From NCBI RefSeq assembly GCF_014137975.1, contig NZ_JACGWZ010000006.1:248001-312000 (forward strand): 64,000 nt of DNA. The letters run 5' to 3'. The position numbers were made by a program, and so were the translations under genes. Positions within the stretch are counted from its first letter, which is position 1. The number at the start of each line of letters is the position of its first letter. This DNA is from Halosaccharopolyspora lacisalsi. GTDB taxonomy: Bacteria > Actinomycetota > Actinomycetes > Mycobacteriales > Pseudonocardiaceae. Positions 24,636-33,329 of this stretch are shown here, in pieces. The notes beneath the pieces were generated by a model. That model had not been told where the DNA came from, ran no database searches, and saw only the letters and a list, made by a program, of their open reading frames with translations.

Positions 24636-26249
24636 TCAGGGCTCGTAGGCGGCCTCGGCGGCCACGGTCACGTCGAGCAGGAAGGGCTCGGTTCGGTCCG
24701 GCAGGGAGGGCACGACCTCGTCGAGCGCGGCGGTCAGCTCGTCGGGGGAGTCGACCCGCGCGGCCGGGCAGTTCAGCGACCGGGCGAGCCCGTGGACGCT
24801 GACCTGGTCGAAACCGGGCCAGGGGGCCTTGCCGCCCTGGTTCTCCGACAGCCGGTCCATGATGGCGTAGCGGCCGTTGGACAGCACCACGAACAGCACT
24901 CCGCACCCGTACTGCGCCGCGCTCCACAGCGACTGGATCCCGTACAGCGACGAGCCGTCGCCGACCACCGCCACGACCGGCCGTCGTGGCCGTGCCATGC
25001 GCAGACCGGTGGCCGCGGGCATGGCGAATCCCAGCCCGCCGGTGGCCGCCGACAGGAACCCGAGCGGTTGCCGCGCGGGGAGGGCGCGGTGCAGTTCCGG
25101 TCGGCTCGACGGCGTCTCCTCGACGACGGTGGCCTCGGCGGGCAGCCGGTCGGCCAGGGCCGTCAGCACGTGGCCGGGACGCAGCGGTCGGCCGTTCTCC
25201 GGCACGGGCAACCGCTCCTGCCGCCGCTTCGGCGTTTCGACGACTTCCGCGCGCTCCCGGACCCGGGTGGTCAGTAGCTCGCAGACGCTTCCCGGGGGAG
25301 CCAGCAGCGCGAGGTCCACGGGAGCGCGGTGCGCCTCGTCGGCGTCGTCGGTCACGATCGCCAGCCGGGTGCCCGCTTCGACGAGCGGTCCCCGCTCGTA
25401 GGGGTACTGACGCAGGAACGGGGCACCGACGGCCACCACCGCGTCGTGGGGAGCCAGCGCCTCCCGCAGCCGGGACCGGTTCGCGGGAAGGTGCCCGGCG
25501 AACAGCCGGTGATCCTGGGGAAAACCGGCACGGGAGCCGAAGGGTTCCTGCCACACCGGGCACCGCAACCGCTCGGCGAGCACCGCCAGTGCTTCCCACG
25601 TCCGTTCGTCGTCGGAGCCCGCTCCCACGACGAGGGCGGGCGAGTCGCTCGCATCCACCAGTTCGACGAGCTCGGCCACGGCCTCGGGGTCGGCGGTCGT
25701 GGCGCGGGTCAGCTTTCGCGGGGAGTTCACCGTCCCGGTTTCGTCGGCGGGGGCCGACCAGTCGTCCATCGGCACGATGACCACGGCCGGTCCGCGATGC
25801 GTCCTGGCCGAGTGCCAGGCGCGCGCCACCGCCGAAGGCACGTCCCCGGGACGCGCCGGATGTTGCACCGAGACCGGATAACCTCCGGCGAGGTCGTCCA
25901 GCTCACCGGAGAGGAACGGCCGCTGTGCCTGGTGGCGGCGGTCCTGCTCGCCCACCAGCACGACCAGCGGTGCCCGGTTCTCGCGCGCCGTGGTCAACGC
26001 GCCCACCGCGTTGCCGAAGCCCGACACGGTGTGCAGCACCACCAGCGCAGGGGTGTCGTTGCCCAACGCCCACCCGACGGCCGTGCTCACCACGGATCCC
26101 TCGTGCAGGGCCAGCACGAAGTTCAGGTCGTCCGGCAGGTCCGTGAGCAGCGCGACCTCGGTCGAGCCGGGATTGCCGAACATCGTGGTCAGCTCGTGGG
26201 AGCGCAGCACGTCGAAGGTGGCGTCGCGGATCGTGGTCAAGAGGGTCAC
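24636..26249 (-). CDS. mdlC: Benzoylformate decarboxylase-like ThDP enzyme
   Basis: About 537 residues from GTG 26249, which matches the usual N-terminus before FGNPGSTEV. Three ThDP-enzyme domains are visible: the PYR domain with ALHEGSVV (glutamate activating ThDP), the central domain, and the PP domain with the thiamine/Mg motif GDGSSLYGIQSLWSAAQYG and NGRYAIM. This combination is characteristic of benzoylformate decarboxylases, which release CO2 from 2-oxo-2-arylacetates to give aldehydes. An upstream in-frame GTG at 26291 is an alternative start; neither has a good ribosome site, so a leaderless transcript is possible. The MarR/FUSC pair lies upstream. Confidence 0.85.
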   Translation of the reverse strand: MTLLTTIRDATFDVLRSHELTTMFGNPGSTEVALLTDLPDDLNFVLALHEGSVVSTAVGWALGNDTPALVVLHTVSGFGNAVGALTTARENRAPLVVLVGEQDRRHQAQRPFLSGELDDLAGGYPVSVQHPARPGDVPSAVARAWHSARTHRGPAVVIVPMDDWSAPADETGTVNSPRKLTRATTADPEAVAELVELVDASDSPALVVGAGSDDERTWEALAVLAERLRCPVWQEPFGSRAGFPQDHRLFAGHLPANRSRLREALAPHDAVVAVGAPFLRQYPYERGPLVEAGTRLAIVTDDADEAHRAPVDLALLAPPGSVCELLTTRVRERAEVVETPKRRQERLPVPENGRPLRPGHVLTALADRLPAEATVVEETPSSRPELHRALPARQPLGFLSAATGGLGFAMPAATGLRMARPRRPVVAVVGDGSSLYGIQSLWSAAQYGCGVLFVVLSNGRYAIMDRLSENQGGKAPWPGFDQVSVHGLARSLNCPAARVDSPDELTAALDEVVPSLPDRTEPFLLDVTVAAEAAYEP

Positions 26250-26274
26250 CGAACCGGGTGGTGGGGGCCATGCT

Positions 26275-26288
26275 GTTCGCGTACGAAC
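26275..26288. promoter_or_regulatory. Inverted repeat upstream of the decarboxylase gene
   Basis: GTTCG-CGTA-CGAAC is a perfect inverted repeat with a four-base spacer, 26 bases before the chosen start. A regulator-binding site or start-proximal hairpin is possible. Confidence 0.35.
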
Positions 26289-26341
26289 CACAATACGGCG
26301 AAATCACGGGGGATCAACCCGTGTCGAGTGATCCGGTGCGG

Positions 26342-26806
26342 TCAGTTCCGGCGTTCGTCGCCGAAGCGTTCCCTGATCGCGCGGTTGTACCTGCTGACCA
26401 TCGTGCCCAGGGTGCGCAGCTCGTCCTCGCTCCACTCCGCGAACAGCTCGTCGAGGTTGCGGTGCCGGTGCAGGCGAACGGACCGCGCCTCGTCGCGCCC
26501 CTGCTCGGTGGGGGTGATGATGCTGCGGCGCCGGTCGTCGGTGGCCGGTTCGCACTCGATCAGCCCCGCCTTCCGCATGGTCGCCACCTGACGCCCGGCC
26601 GTGGACGGATCCAGTCCCAGCACGGCGGCGAGCGTGTTGATGTCGGCGGGTCCGGTTTCGTCGAGAGTGCGCAGCAGCAGGTACTCGGACCGGTCGAGCT
26701 CCTCGTAGCTGTCGGTGCGTCGGCGCATCAGCTCGAAGTTGCGCACGAGTCGTGCCGATTCCAGCTCGATCTCGTCCAGGAGGTGCTCGGAGGGGGTGTG
26801 TTCCAC
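26342..26806 (-). CDS. MarR-family transcriptional regulator
   Basis: 154 residues. The winged helix-turn-helix is clear: SEYLLLRTLDETGPADINTLAAVLGLDPSTAGRQV split over residues 40-78, followed by the wing with DDRRRSIITPTEQG. It is divergent to the FUSC transporter gene, the usual layout for MarR control of an efflux pump. The 94-base gap holds an AT-rich inverted repeat. It probably represses the transporter and itself and is released by an aromatic acid; the ligand is inference. Confidence 0.88.
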   Translation of the reverse strand: MEHTPSEHLLDEIELESARLVRNFELMRRRTDSYEELDRSEYLLLRTLDETGPADINTLAAVLGLDPSTAGRQVATMRKAGLIECEPATDDRRRSIITPTEQGRDEARSVRLHRHRNLDELFAEWSEDELRTLGTMVSRYNRAIRERFGDERRN

Positions 26807-26824
26807 GATCTCGACTCTTTAGCG

Positions 26825-26858
26825 GTATGATACGGATGTTTGTCGATATCGTACATAT
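26825..26858. promoter_or_regulatory. MarR/FUSC intergenic operator region
   Basis: TATGATACGGAT and ATATCGTACATA form an imperfect inverted repeat around a short spacer, in a strikingly AT-rich patch between the two divergent genes. Confidence 0.45.
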
Positions 26859-26900
26859 TCGTGGCGGCGTGGGGCACGCCGTCACCGACGGGAGGCTGCT

Positions 26901-29405
26901 GTGGCGAGCGGATCGCCGGCCTGGTTGCGACAGTTCCTGGACCGGGTGGTGGCCTCGGACCCCGGCTGGAACCGGTTCCGGATGGCGCTGTCCGGTGTCC
27001 TGTCGGTCGGGGTGGCGCTCGTCGTGGAGTACGGGCTCGCCCGGCTGCTCGGCCTGGGCTCGCGCGGCGTGCTGATCAGCATGTTGCTCGGCGCGGTCGT
27101 GAGCATGATGGGCTCGATGGCGCTGACCGGCTCGGGCGTGTGGTCGAAGGTGCGCACCGCGGCCTTCTTCCCGGTCGCGATCGGGCTGGGGATGGCCGTG
27201 GGAACGTTGACGGCCCACAATCGCGCGCTGCAACTCACCGTGTTCGTCGTGGTGATGTTCCTGGCCGTGTTCGTGCGCCGCTTCGGCATGGCTTTCTTCT
27301 TCTACGGCTTCATGGGGTGGATGGGCTACTTCTTCGCCGCCTTCCTCAAGGCCTCACCGGCCCAGTTGCCCATCCTGCTGCTGGCCGTCGTCGTGGGCAC
27401 GGTGTGCCTGCTGCTGCTGTCGATGACGGTGTTGCGCGTCCACACGGGGCGGACGCTGCGCCGCACGCTGCGCGCCTTCCGCAGCCGTGGGCGCGCGGTG
27501 GCTGCCACCGGGGCCGACATCCTCGCGGCGGACGACCCCGATGAAGGACCGTGGCGTCGGTTGCGGGGCAGGCAGGTACGGCTGGCCGAGGCGGCGCTCA
27601 TGGTCGAGGGGTGGCTCGGTGAGCAGGGGGCGACACCGCCGGGGTGGTCGGCAGCGGCGCTGCGGCGCCAGTTGATCGATGCCCAGCTCGCCGTCGAGGG
27701 AATCGCCGCGGCCGTCCCCCAGCTCACCCGCGCGCCCTCGGGGGTGCGGGAAGCGGCCACGCGCGTGATGCGGGCACTGGCAGCTGGTGACCAAGGCGCT
27801 GCGGTCCACGCGGCCAGGGAACTCCGTGCGCGGGCCGACGCCGAGTCCGGGAGCGCTGCCCGTCAGCTCGCCGCTTCCGCCCAGGACTTCGTGGCGATCG
27901 TGCGGCACTGGGCGAGCGCGGAATCCGGCACCGCGAGCGGGGGCGAGACCGAGGGGTTCGAACCGGCCGTCACGCTGGCGATGGGCAATCTGCCCGGCTC
28001 GGCGGCCGTGGCCAAGGACGTCTCCGCGCGGGGCGCGCACTGGAATCCGCTCAGTCGGCTGGACCTGAACACGCGCCAGGCCATCCAGGTCACGGTGGCC
28101 GGGGCGCTGGCCATCCTCGTCGGTCAGGCGGTGTCGCCGACGCGGTACTACTGGGCCGCGATCGCGGCCTTCGTCGCGTTCACCGGGGCCTCCACCCGCT
28201 TCGAGACGTTCATCAAGTCGTTCAACAGGGTGCTGGGCACGTTGGCGGGTCTCTTCGTGGCCATCGCGCTGGCCCGCCTCACCGCCGGGCACACCTACTT
28301 GATCATCGCGGTGATCCTCGCCTGCCTGTTCTGCGGCTTCTACCTGATGCGCGTCTCCTACGCCCTCATGATCTTCTTCATCACGATCATGCTGGCCCAG
28401 CTCTACACGGTGCTCAACCAGCTCTCCGACCAGGTGATGTTGCTGCGGTTGGAGGAGACCGCGATCGGAGCCGGAATCGGCATCGCCGTCTCGCTCGTGG
28501 TGATTCCGCTCAGCACCAAGGACACCGTGCGCAGCGCCCGCGCGAACTTCTTCGCCGATCTCGCGGTGCTGCTGCGCGCCGCTGCGCACCGTCTCGGGGT
28601 TCCCGGCGAGTCCGAGAACGAGGAGGAGGGCGATCCGGACGGGCTGGCTCGCGTGCTCGACCACCGGTTGCAGCAGACGAACATGGTCGCCGCTCCACTG
28701 ATGCGCCAACGCCTCGCCGGCAGCGACTCCCGGCGCCTGCGGCACCGGGTCGTGCTCTACACGGTGTGTGCCAGCTACGCCCGCGAGCTCGCCGCCGTGC
28801 TGCGTCGCGTGGAGGCCGATCCCAGGCCGGACGGCACCGGACGCGCGTGCCGCTACCTCGCCGCCGTGGCCTCCGAGCTCGTCGAGCACCGGCCGGGGCA
28901 GGACACTTCGGAGATCGACAGGAACCTGTACCTGGCGGCGCGTGCCCTGCAACAGCGCACCACCCCGACCACCGAGCCGGTCCGGCACGCGCTCTCGCGG
29001 TTGCACCAGGTGCTGTACCAGCTCGCCACCGCCAGCGAGGTCGCGGCCAGCCCGTACCTGATCCCGGACGAGGAGTCCGACGAAGCCGAGGCGCCGGTGC
29101 GCGCGGAGCGTCCGGCCGCGAGCGAGCCGAGGGACACCGCCCTGCACGGATCCGTGCAGGGCGGGAACGGCGAGCCGCTTCCGCGGGCCGTGATCACCCT
29201 GATCGGCACGCACGGTCAGCAGGTCAGGCGGACCGAGGTGGACGAGGAGGGTTCCTACGCCTTCCCGGAGCTCCCGCCGGAAGCCGTGACGATGGTCGCC
29301 ACCGCCGCCGGGTTCGCCTCCGAGGCGACGTTCGCGCCGACCACCGGTGCGGGGGAGCAGCGCCACGACTTCACCTTGTCGCCGACTCCCGTCCGGCGTG
29401 CGTGA
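26901..29405 (+). CDS. FUSC-family transporter with a C-terminal carboxypeptidase-regulatory-like domain
   Basis: 834 residues. Two membrane bundles of about five to six helices each (residues 20-185 and 395-545) are separated and followed by long soluble helical regions, the aromatic-acid exporter (AaeB/FUSC) plan. The second bundle contains PTRYYWAAIAAFVAFTGAS, the typical FUSC signature. Residues about 750-830 form a separate domain: LHGSVQGGNGEPLPRAVITL, GSYAFPELPPEAVTMVATA, which reads as a carboxypeptidase regulatory-like beta sandwich, unusual for this family. GTG 26901 has GGGAGG upstream. Divergent MarR suggests substrate-induced efflux. Confidence 0.88.
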   Translation: MASGSPAWLRQFLDRVVASDPGWNRFRMALSGVLSVGVALVVEYGLARLLGLGSRGVLISMLLGAVVSMMGSMALTGSGVWSKVRTAAFFPVAIGLGMAVGTLTAHNRALQLTVFVVVMFLAVFVRRFGMAFFFYGFMGWMGYFFAAFLKASPAQLPILLLAVVVGTVCLLLLSMTVLRVHTGRTLRRTLRAFRSRGRAVAATGADILAADDPDEGPWRRLRGRQVRLAEAALMVEGWLGEQGATPPGWSAAALRRQLIDAQLAVEGIAAAVPQLTRAPSGVREAATRVMRALAAGDQGAAVHAARELRARADAESGSAARQLAASAQDFVAIVRHWASAESGTASGGETEGFEPAVTLAMGNLPGSAAVAKDVSARGAHWNPLSRLDLNTRQAIQVTVAGALAILVGQAVSPTRYYWAAIAAFVAFTGASTRFETFIKSFNRVLGTLAGLFVAIALARLTAGHTYLIIAVILACLFCGFYLMRVSYALMIFFITIMLAQLYTVLNQLSDQVMLLRLEETAIGAGIGIAVSLVVIPLSTKDTVRSARANFFADLAVLLRAAAHRLGVPGESENEEEGDPDGLARVLDHRLQQTNMVAAPLMRQRLAGSDSRRLRHRVVLYTVCASYARELAAVLRRVEADPRPDGTGRACRYLAAVASELVEHRPGQDTSEIDRNLYLAARALQQRTTPTTEPVRHALSRLHQVLYQLATASEVAASPYLIPDEESDEAEAPVRAERPAASEPRDTALHGSVQGGNGEPLPRAVITLIGTHGQQVRRTEVDEEGSYAFPELPPEAVTMVATAAGFASEATFAPTTGAGEQRHDFTLSPTPVRRA

Positions 29406-29432
29406 CGGCTTCGGTGGGGCGTCGACCGGTGG

Positions 29433-30500
29433 TCACGCTGCCGGCCGGCGCTGCCGGTCGACGATGTCGGCGACGGCGGTCCTGGCGGTGCGTCCGGCAC
29501 CGATGAGGGTGGCCGATGCGGCACCGGTCCAGTCGCCGTAGCCCAGCAGGTGCAGCCGGGGTTCCTGCACCGAGCGGGTGCCCTCGGTCGGGACGACGCC
29601 GTCGCGGCGGCGCAGTCGCAGGGGGCGCAGGTGCTGGAGACCGGCGCGGAAACCGGTGCACCAGACGACGGCGTCGGCCCGGCGCTCGGTGCCGTCGCCC
29701 CAGCCGATGCCGTGCCGGGTGAGGTGGGTGAACGGGGGTTCGGCGCGCAGTGCTCCGCGCTCCCGCGCGTCGAGCACGGCGGGAACCATCACGATGTCGC
29801 CCAGCGCCGCCACTTCGCCCGTGTCCGCGGTCCCGGCCCGCCTGGCGGCTTCGCGCCTGGTGGCCACGTCGAAGAGGACGCGGCCGTCGACGTCGTCGGG
29901 CATGAAGCGCGGCTCCCGCCGGGTGACCCAGGTCGTGTCGGCCACCGTGGAGACTTCGGCGAGGATCTGCGCGGCCGAGTTCCCACCGCCGACGACCACG
30001 ACGTGCTGCCCGCGAAACTCCTCGGGGCGGCGGTAGGAGGCGGTGTGCAGTTGCCGTCCGGTGAAATCGCGTTGCCCCGGATAGGAGGGGACGTGCGGGG
30101 AGCCCCACGTTCCCGTCGCGCTGATCACCTCGGATGCCCGCCACACGCCCCGGTCGGTGTGGACGGCGAGGCACTCCCCCTCGTCGTGCACACCTGTCAC
30201 GTGGACGGGCCGGTGCACAGGTAACTCGTAGCGCTGCTCGTAGCGGGTGAGGTAGTCCACGACGTGATCGACCGTCGGGTACTCAGCTCCCCTCTGGCGT
30301 GGCATCGGCCATCCCGGCAGCGGGTTGTGCTCGGCGGGGGAGAACAGCCGCAACGAGGGCCACATGGCCCGCCAGGCCCCGCCCGGTTCGGAACGGGCGT
30401 CGAGGATCGCGAAGTCCGCACCGGCCCGCCGCAGGAAGTACCCGGCGGCGAGACCCGCCTGCCCACCGCCGATCACCACGACGTCGCGGACCTCGGCCAC
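29433..30500 (-). CDS. Flavin-containing monooxygenase-like protein (ArsO/CzcO type)
   Basis: 355 residues. FAD motif VVVIGGGQAGLAAGYFLRRAG near the N-terminus, the NADPH motif VVVVGGGNSAAQI in the middle, and the intervening ATGTWGSPHVPSYPG stretch identify a class B flavin monooxygenase-like protein. The segment SLRLFSPAEHNPLPGW is typical of the ArsO-like subgroup, which is often annotated as a putative flavoprotein involved in potassium or metal transport. Substrate unknown. GTG 30500 has GGAGGAG upstream. The NUDIX gene is divergent, 51 bases away. Convergent with FUSC at its 3' end. Confidence 0.86.
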   Translation of the reverse strand: MAEVRDVVVIGGGQAGLAAGYFLRRAGADFAILDARSEPGGAWRAMWPSLRLFSPAEHNPLPGWPMPRQRGAEYPTVDHVVDYLTRYEQRYELPVHRPVHVTGVHDEGECLAVHTDRGVWRASEVISATGTWGSPHVPSYPGQRDFTGRQLHTASYRRPEEFRGQHVVVVGGGNSAAQILAEVSTVADTTWVTRREPRFMPDDVDGRVLFDVATRREAARRAGTADTGEVAALGDIVMVPAVLDARERGALRAEPPFTHLTRHGIGWGDGTERRADAVVWCTGFRAGLQHLRPLRLRRRDGVVPTEGTRSVQEPRLHLLGYGDWTGAASATLIGAGRTARTAVADIVDRQRRPAA

Positions 30501-30551
30501 GGTCGTCTCCTCCCGGTCGTGTTCGTCGCAGTCCGCGACGGACGCGGCAAC

Positions 30552-31013
30552 ATGGGCGTCGTGACGGGAAAACACAGCGCGGGAATCCTGGTATTCCGCG
30601 GGGACGAGGTGCTCCTCGGCCACATGGGCGGTCCCTTCTGGAGCAGGCGGGACGTGGGCGGGTGGTCCGTGCCCAAGGGCGAGTACGACCCGGACGAGGA
30701 GCCGGAGGCCGCGGCCCGGCGGGAGTTCGCGGAGGAGCTCGGAGTGGCGGCTCCCACGGGTGAGCTCGTCGCGCTCGGGAGCGCGCGGCAGTCCGGGGGC
30801 AAGGTCGTGACGGTCTGGGCCGTCGAGGGCGACCTCGATCCGGAGCGCGTCGTTCCCGGGACGTTCACGATGGAGTGGCCCAGGGGGTCCGGACGGTTTC
30901 GGGAGTTCCCGGAGCTCGACCGGGTCGCGTGGTTCGACCTCGACCGGGCCCGCGAGAAGATCCTGGCCGGACAGCGGGTCTTCCTCGACCGGTTGGCCGA
31001 GCGACTGGCCTGA
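30552..31013 (+). CDS. NUDIX hydrolase
   Basis: 153 residues. The complete Nudix box is present: G-x5-E-x7-REUxEExGU from GEYDPDEEPEA through RREFAEELGV (residues about 43-65), preceded by the substrate-side WSVPKGEY. The C-terminal part (FTMEWPRGSGRFREFPELD) is typical of the actinobacterial group related to diadenosine polyphosphate or dATP hydrolases. It hydrolyses a nucleoside diphosphate linked to another moiety; the exact substrate is unknown. ATG 30552. Confidence 0.9.
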   Translation: MGVVTGKHSAGILVFRGDEVLLGHMGGPFWSRRDVGGWSVPKGEYDPDEEPEAAARREFAEELGVAAPTGELVALGSARQSGGKVVTVWAVEGDLDPERVVPGTFTMEWPRGSGRFREFPELDRVAWFDLDRAREKILAGQRVFLDRLAERLA

Positions 31014-31024
31014 GCGGTTCGGGC

Positions 31025-31651
31025 TCAGGCGCCCCGGTCGGTCGCGATGGCCGGCCAGAGGAGGTCGACGACCCGGTCGGGGAAGTCGTTCGTGTTCTCG
31101 CCGGTGCACACCCGTTCGGCGATGTTGCTTCCGAACAGCAGGGTGACGACGTGGTCGAGGCTGACGTCCTCGCGGACCGCTCCGCGCTGTTGCAGGGTGC
31201 GCAGCAGCTCCGTCAGTTTCCGCGTCCGCGGCTTGATGGAGTACTCGCGGTAGAGCTCGAACAGCTCGGGAGTGCGCCTGCTCTCGGTGAACACGTTGCC
31301 GAGCAGGTGGTGCTCGTCGGGATCGGACTGACCGGGATGCAGCCAGCGCACCATCGCCTTGAGCGCGTCGATCGCGGGCAGCGTGTCGAAGTCGATCTCC
31401 GGGTGCCGGGACATCCGTTCACGCAGCAAGTACTCGAGCACCGCGGCGACGAGCTCGCGTTTGCCCGGCCAGCGCCGGTAGAGCGTCGGGCGGGTGGTGC
31501 CGGCGTCGGCGGCGATGTCGCCGAGGCTCATCCGGGTGTAGCCGTCCTCGGCGAGCCTGCGGACCGTCGCGTGCATCACCGCGTCCCCGATGTCGGGATC
31601 GCGCGGGCGCCCCCGCGGGCGAGCCTTGTCCGGAGCGGCATCGGTGCTCAT
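31025..31651 (-). CDS. TetR-family regulator, divergent to the AMP-ligase
   Basis: 208 residues. HTH: LGDIAADAGTTRPTLYRRW (about 43-61), preceded by a basic arm (RPRGRPRDPDIG). The C-terminal ligand domain is of the TetR_C_11/AcrR-like kind with RGAVREDVSLDHVVTLLFG. It is divergent to the damaged AMP-ligase gene at 31768 with a 116-base, AT-rich spacer, so it probably regulated that gene. The intact regulator next to a broken target is worth noting. Confidence 0.87.
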   Translation of the reverse strand: MSTDAAPDKARPRGRPRDPDIGDAVMHATVRRLAEDGYTRMSLGDIAADAGTTRPTLYRRWPGKRELVAAVLEYLLRERMSRHPEIDFDTLPAIDALKAMVRWLHPGQSDPDEHHLLGNVFTESRRTPELFELYREYSIKPRTRKLTELLRTLQQRGAVREDVSLDHVVTLLFGSNIAERVCTGENTNDFPDRVVDLLWPAIATDRGA

Positions 31652-31767
31652 GGCCCTCCCTGCTCCGTCGGAGCGTGATCACGAACACTATTCTATTTCT
31701 TGACTGTCATGCAATGCGATAGCAAAATGGTTGCGCCGGACAACTTTACTGGGTTCCCGGAGGGAAC

Positions 31768-33286
31768 ATGTCCGGTACGGCCGCGTCCCGTGCGAACGTC
31801 GAGACCCTGCTGGACTCGTTGGCGCGGCGTCGGTACGAGACAGCTCTGGTGCACGGTCGCCGACGGGTCAGCTGCGGCGAGGTGGTCGACCAGACGTACC
31901 GGACCGCCCGGGTACTGGATCGCCACGGCGCTCGTCCGGGGGGACGTCGTCACGCTGCTCGGCGGCAACGCCCCCGAGATGATCACCGGCCGCTACGCCG
32001 CGAACCTCCTCGGCTGCGGCGTCACCGAGCCCTACGGCGGCCTGTCCGCCGAGGCGAAGGCGAAGATCGTCGCCGACGTCGACACCGGGATCCTGCTGGT
32101 CGACCCGTCGTTCCGGGACAACGCCGCGCAGGTGCTCGAACGGTGCTCACCCGGCGCGGTGCTGAGTTTCGGGGACGGGATCGGCCCCGACCTGCTCGCC
32201 CTGGCCGCCGCGGAGTCCGCCGAGCCGGTCGTGTGCGGCGCGCGGCCGGACGACGTCCAGCAGATCCGGCACACCGGTGGCACCACCGGTCATCCCGAGG
32301 GAATCTGCTACACCTTCGACCACCACCGGCGCGTGCTGAACCTCGGCATCGCGGGCGAGGAGCCCGATTACCAGCGGCGGCAACTCGTGTGCACCACGAT
32401 CGCGCACGCCGCGGGCGGCTTCGCCGACAGGTCGTTGGCCCGGGGTGGTCTGGTCGTCCTCCAGGACGAGTTCGATCCCGCCGAGGTGCTGGCGGCCGTC
32501 GAACGGGAGCGCATCACGGACATGTGGCTGCTGCCCCCGCTGATCTACCGGCTGCTCGACCACCCGGACTCCGAGGACACGGACCTGTCCAGCCTGCGCA
32601 ACGTCGTTTACGGCGGTTGCCGGGCCAACCCGACCCGCATGAGTGAGGCCGTCGAGCGCTTCGGCCCGGTGTTCACGCAGGTCTACGGGCAGACCGAGGC
32701 CGGGCTCATCAGCGTCCTGACCCCGCGGGAGCACCACGACCCCGAACTGCTCGGCACCGCCGGCCGGGTCGCGCCCACCACCGAACTGGCCATCTGCGAC
32801 GAGCACGGCGACCGGATCGCCGAGGGCGAGCGCGGTGAGCTGTGGGCGCGCACCGGGATGGAGATGGACGGCTACTGGAAGCAGCCGGAGCTGACCGCGC
32901 GCACCGTCCAGGACGGCTGGGTGGACACCGGAGACGTCGGCTACCTCGACGTCGAGGGATACCTGCACGTCGTGGACCGCGTGAAGGACGTGATCGTGGT
33001 CGTCGGCGGGCACGTCTGCACCTCGGAGGTCGAGAACGTGCTGATGGAGCACCCCGGGGTGCGCGGCGCCGCCGTCTTCGGCACTCCCGACCCGAACGGC
33101 GCGGAGAGGGTGCACGCGGCCGTGGTCACGGCGGAGGACGTCGCGGACGAGGACCTCACGAGCCTGGTCGAGGAGCGCAAGGGCGCGATGTACGTGCCGT
33201 CGGACGTGACGTTCGTGCGGCAGCTGCCGCTGACCGACGTGGGCAAGCCGGACAAGAAGGCGCTCCGCGCCCAGCTGGTCGGCTAA
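31768..33286 (+). pseudogene. AMP-binding acyl/aryl-CoA ligase with a frameshift in a G6 run
   Basis: ATG 31768 has GGAGG upstream and opens MSGTAASRANVETLLDSL. The frame makes sense to RTARVLDRHGARPG, then fails. From 31944 another frame continues sensibly as DVVTLLGGNAPEMITGRYAA to the stop at 33286. The break coincides with six G at 31938-31943; five would restore RPGDVV, a normal motif, and a protein of about 505 residues. Class I adenylate-forming features are visible downstream: HTGGTTGHPEG, VYGQTEAGL, GWVDTGDVGYL, RVKDVIVVVGGHVCTSEVE and the final lysine of LTDVGKPDKK. The usual PKG of the P-loop reads PEG. Real lesion or sequencing error cannot be separated here. Confidence 0.85.
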
Positions 33287-33300
33287 CCGGAGCACGCGAA

Positions 33301-33320
33301 CCGGGCCGTCTCGGGCCCGG
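33301..33320. terminator. Bidirectional terminator hairpin
   Basis: CCGGGCC / GGCCCGG around a six-base loop between convergent genes. Confidence 0.55.
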
Positions 33321-33329
33321 GGAGGTCGC

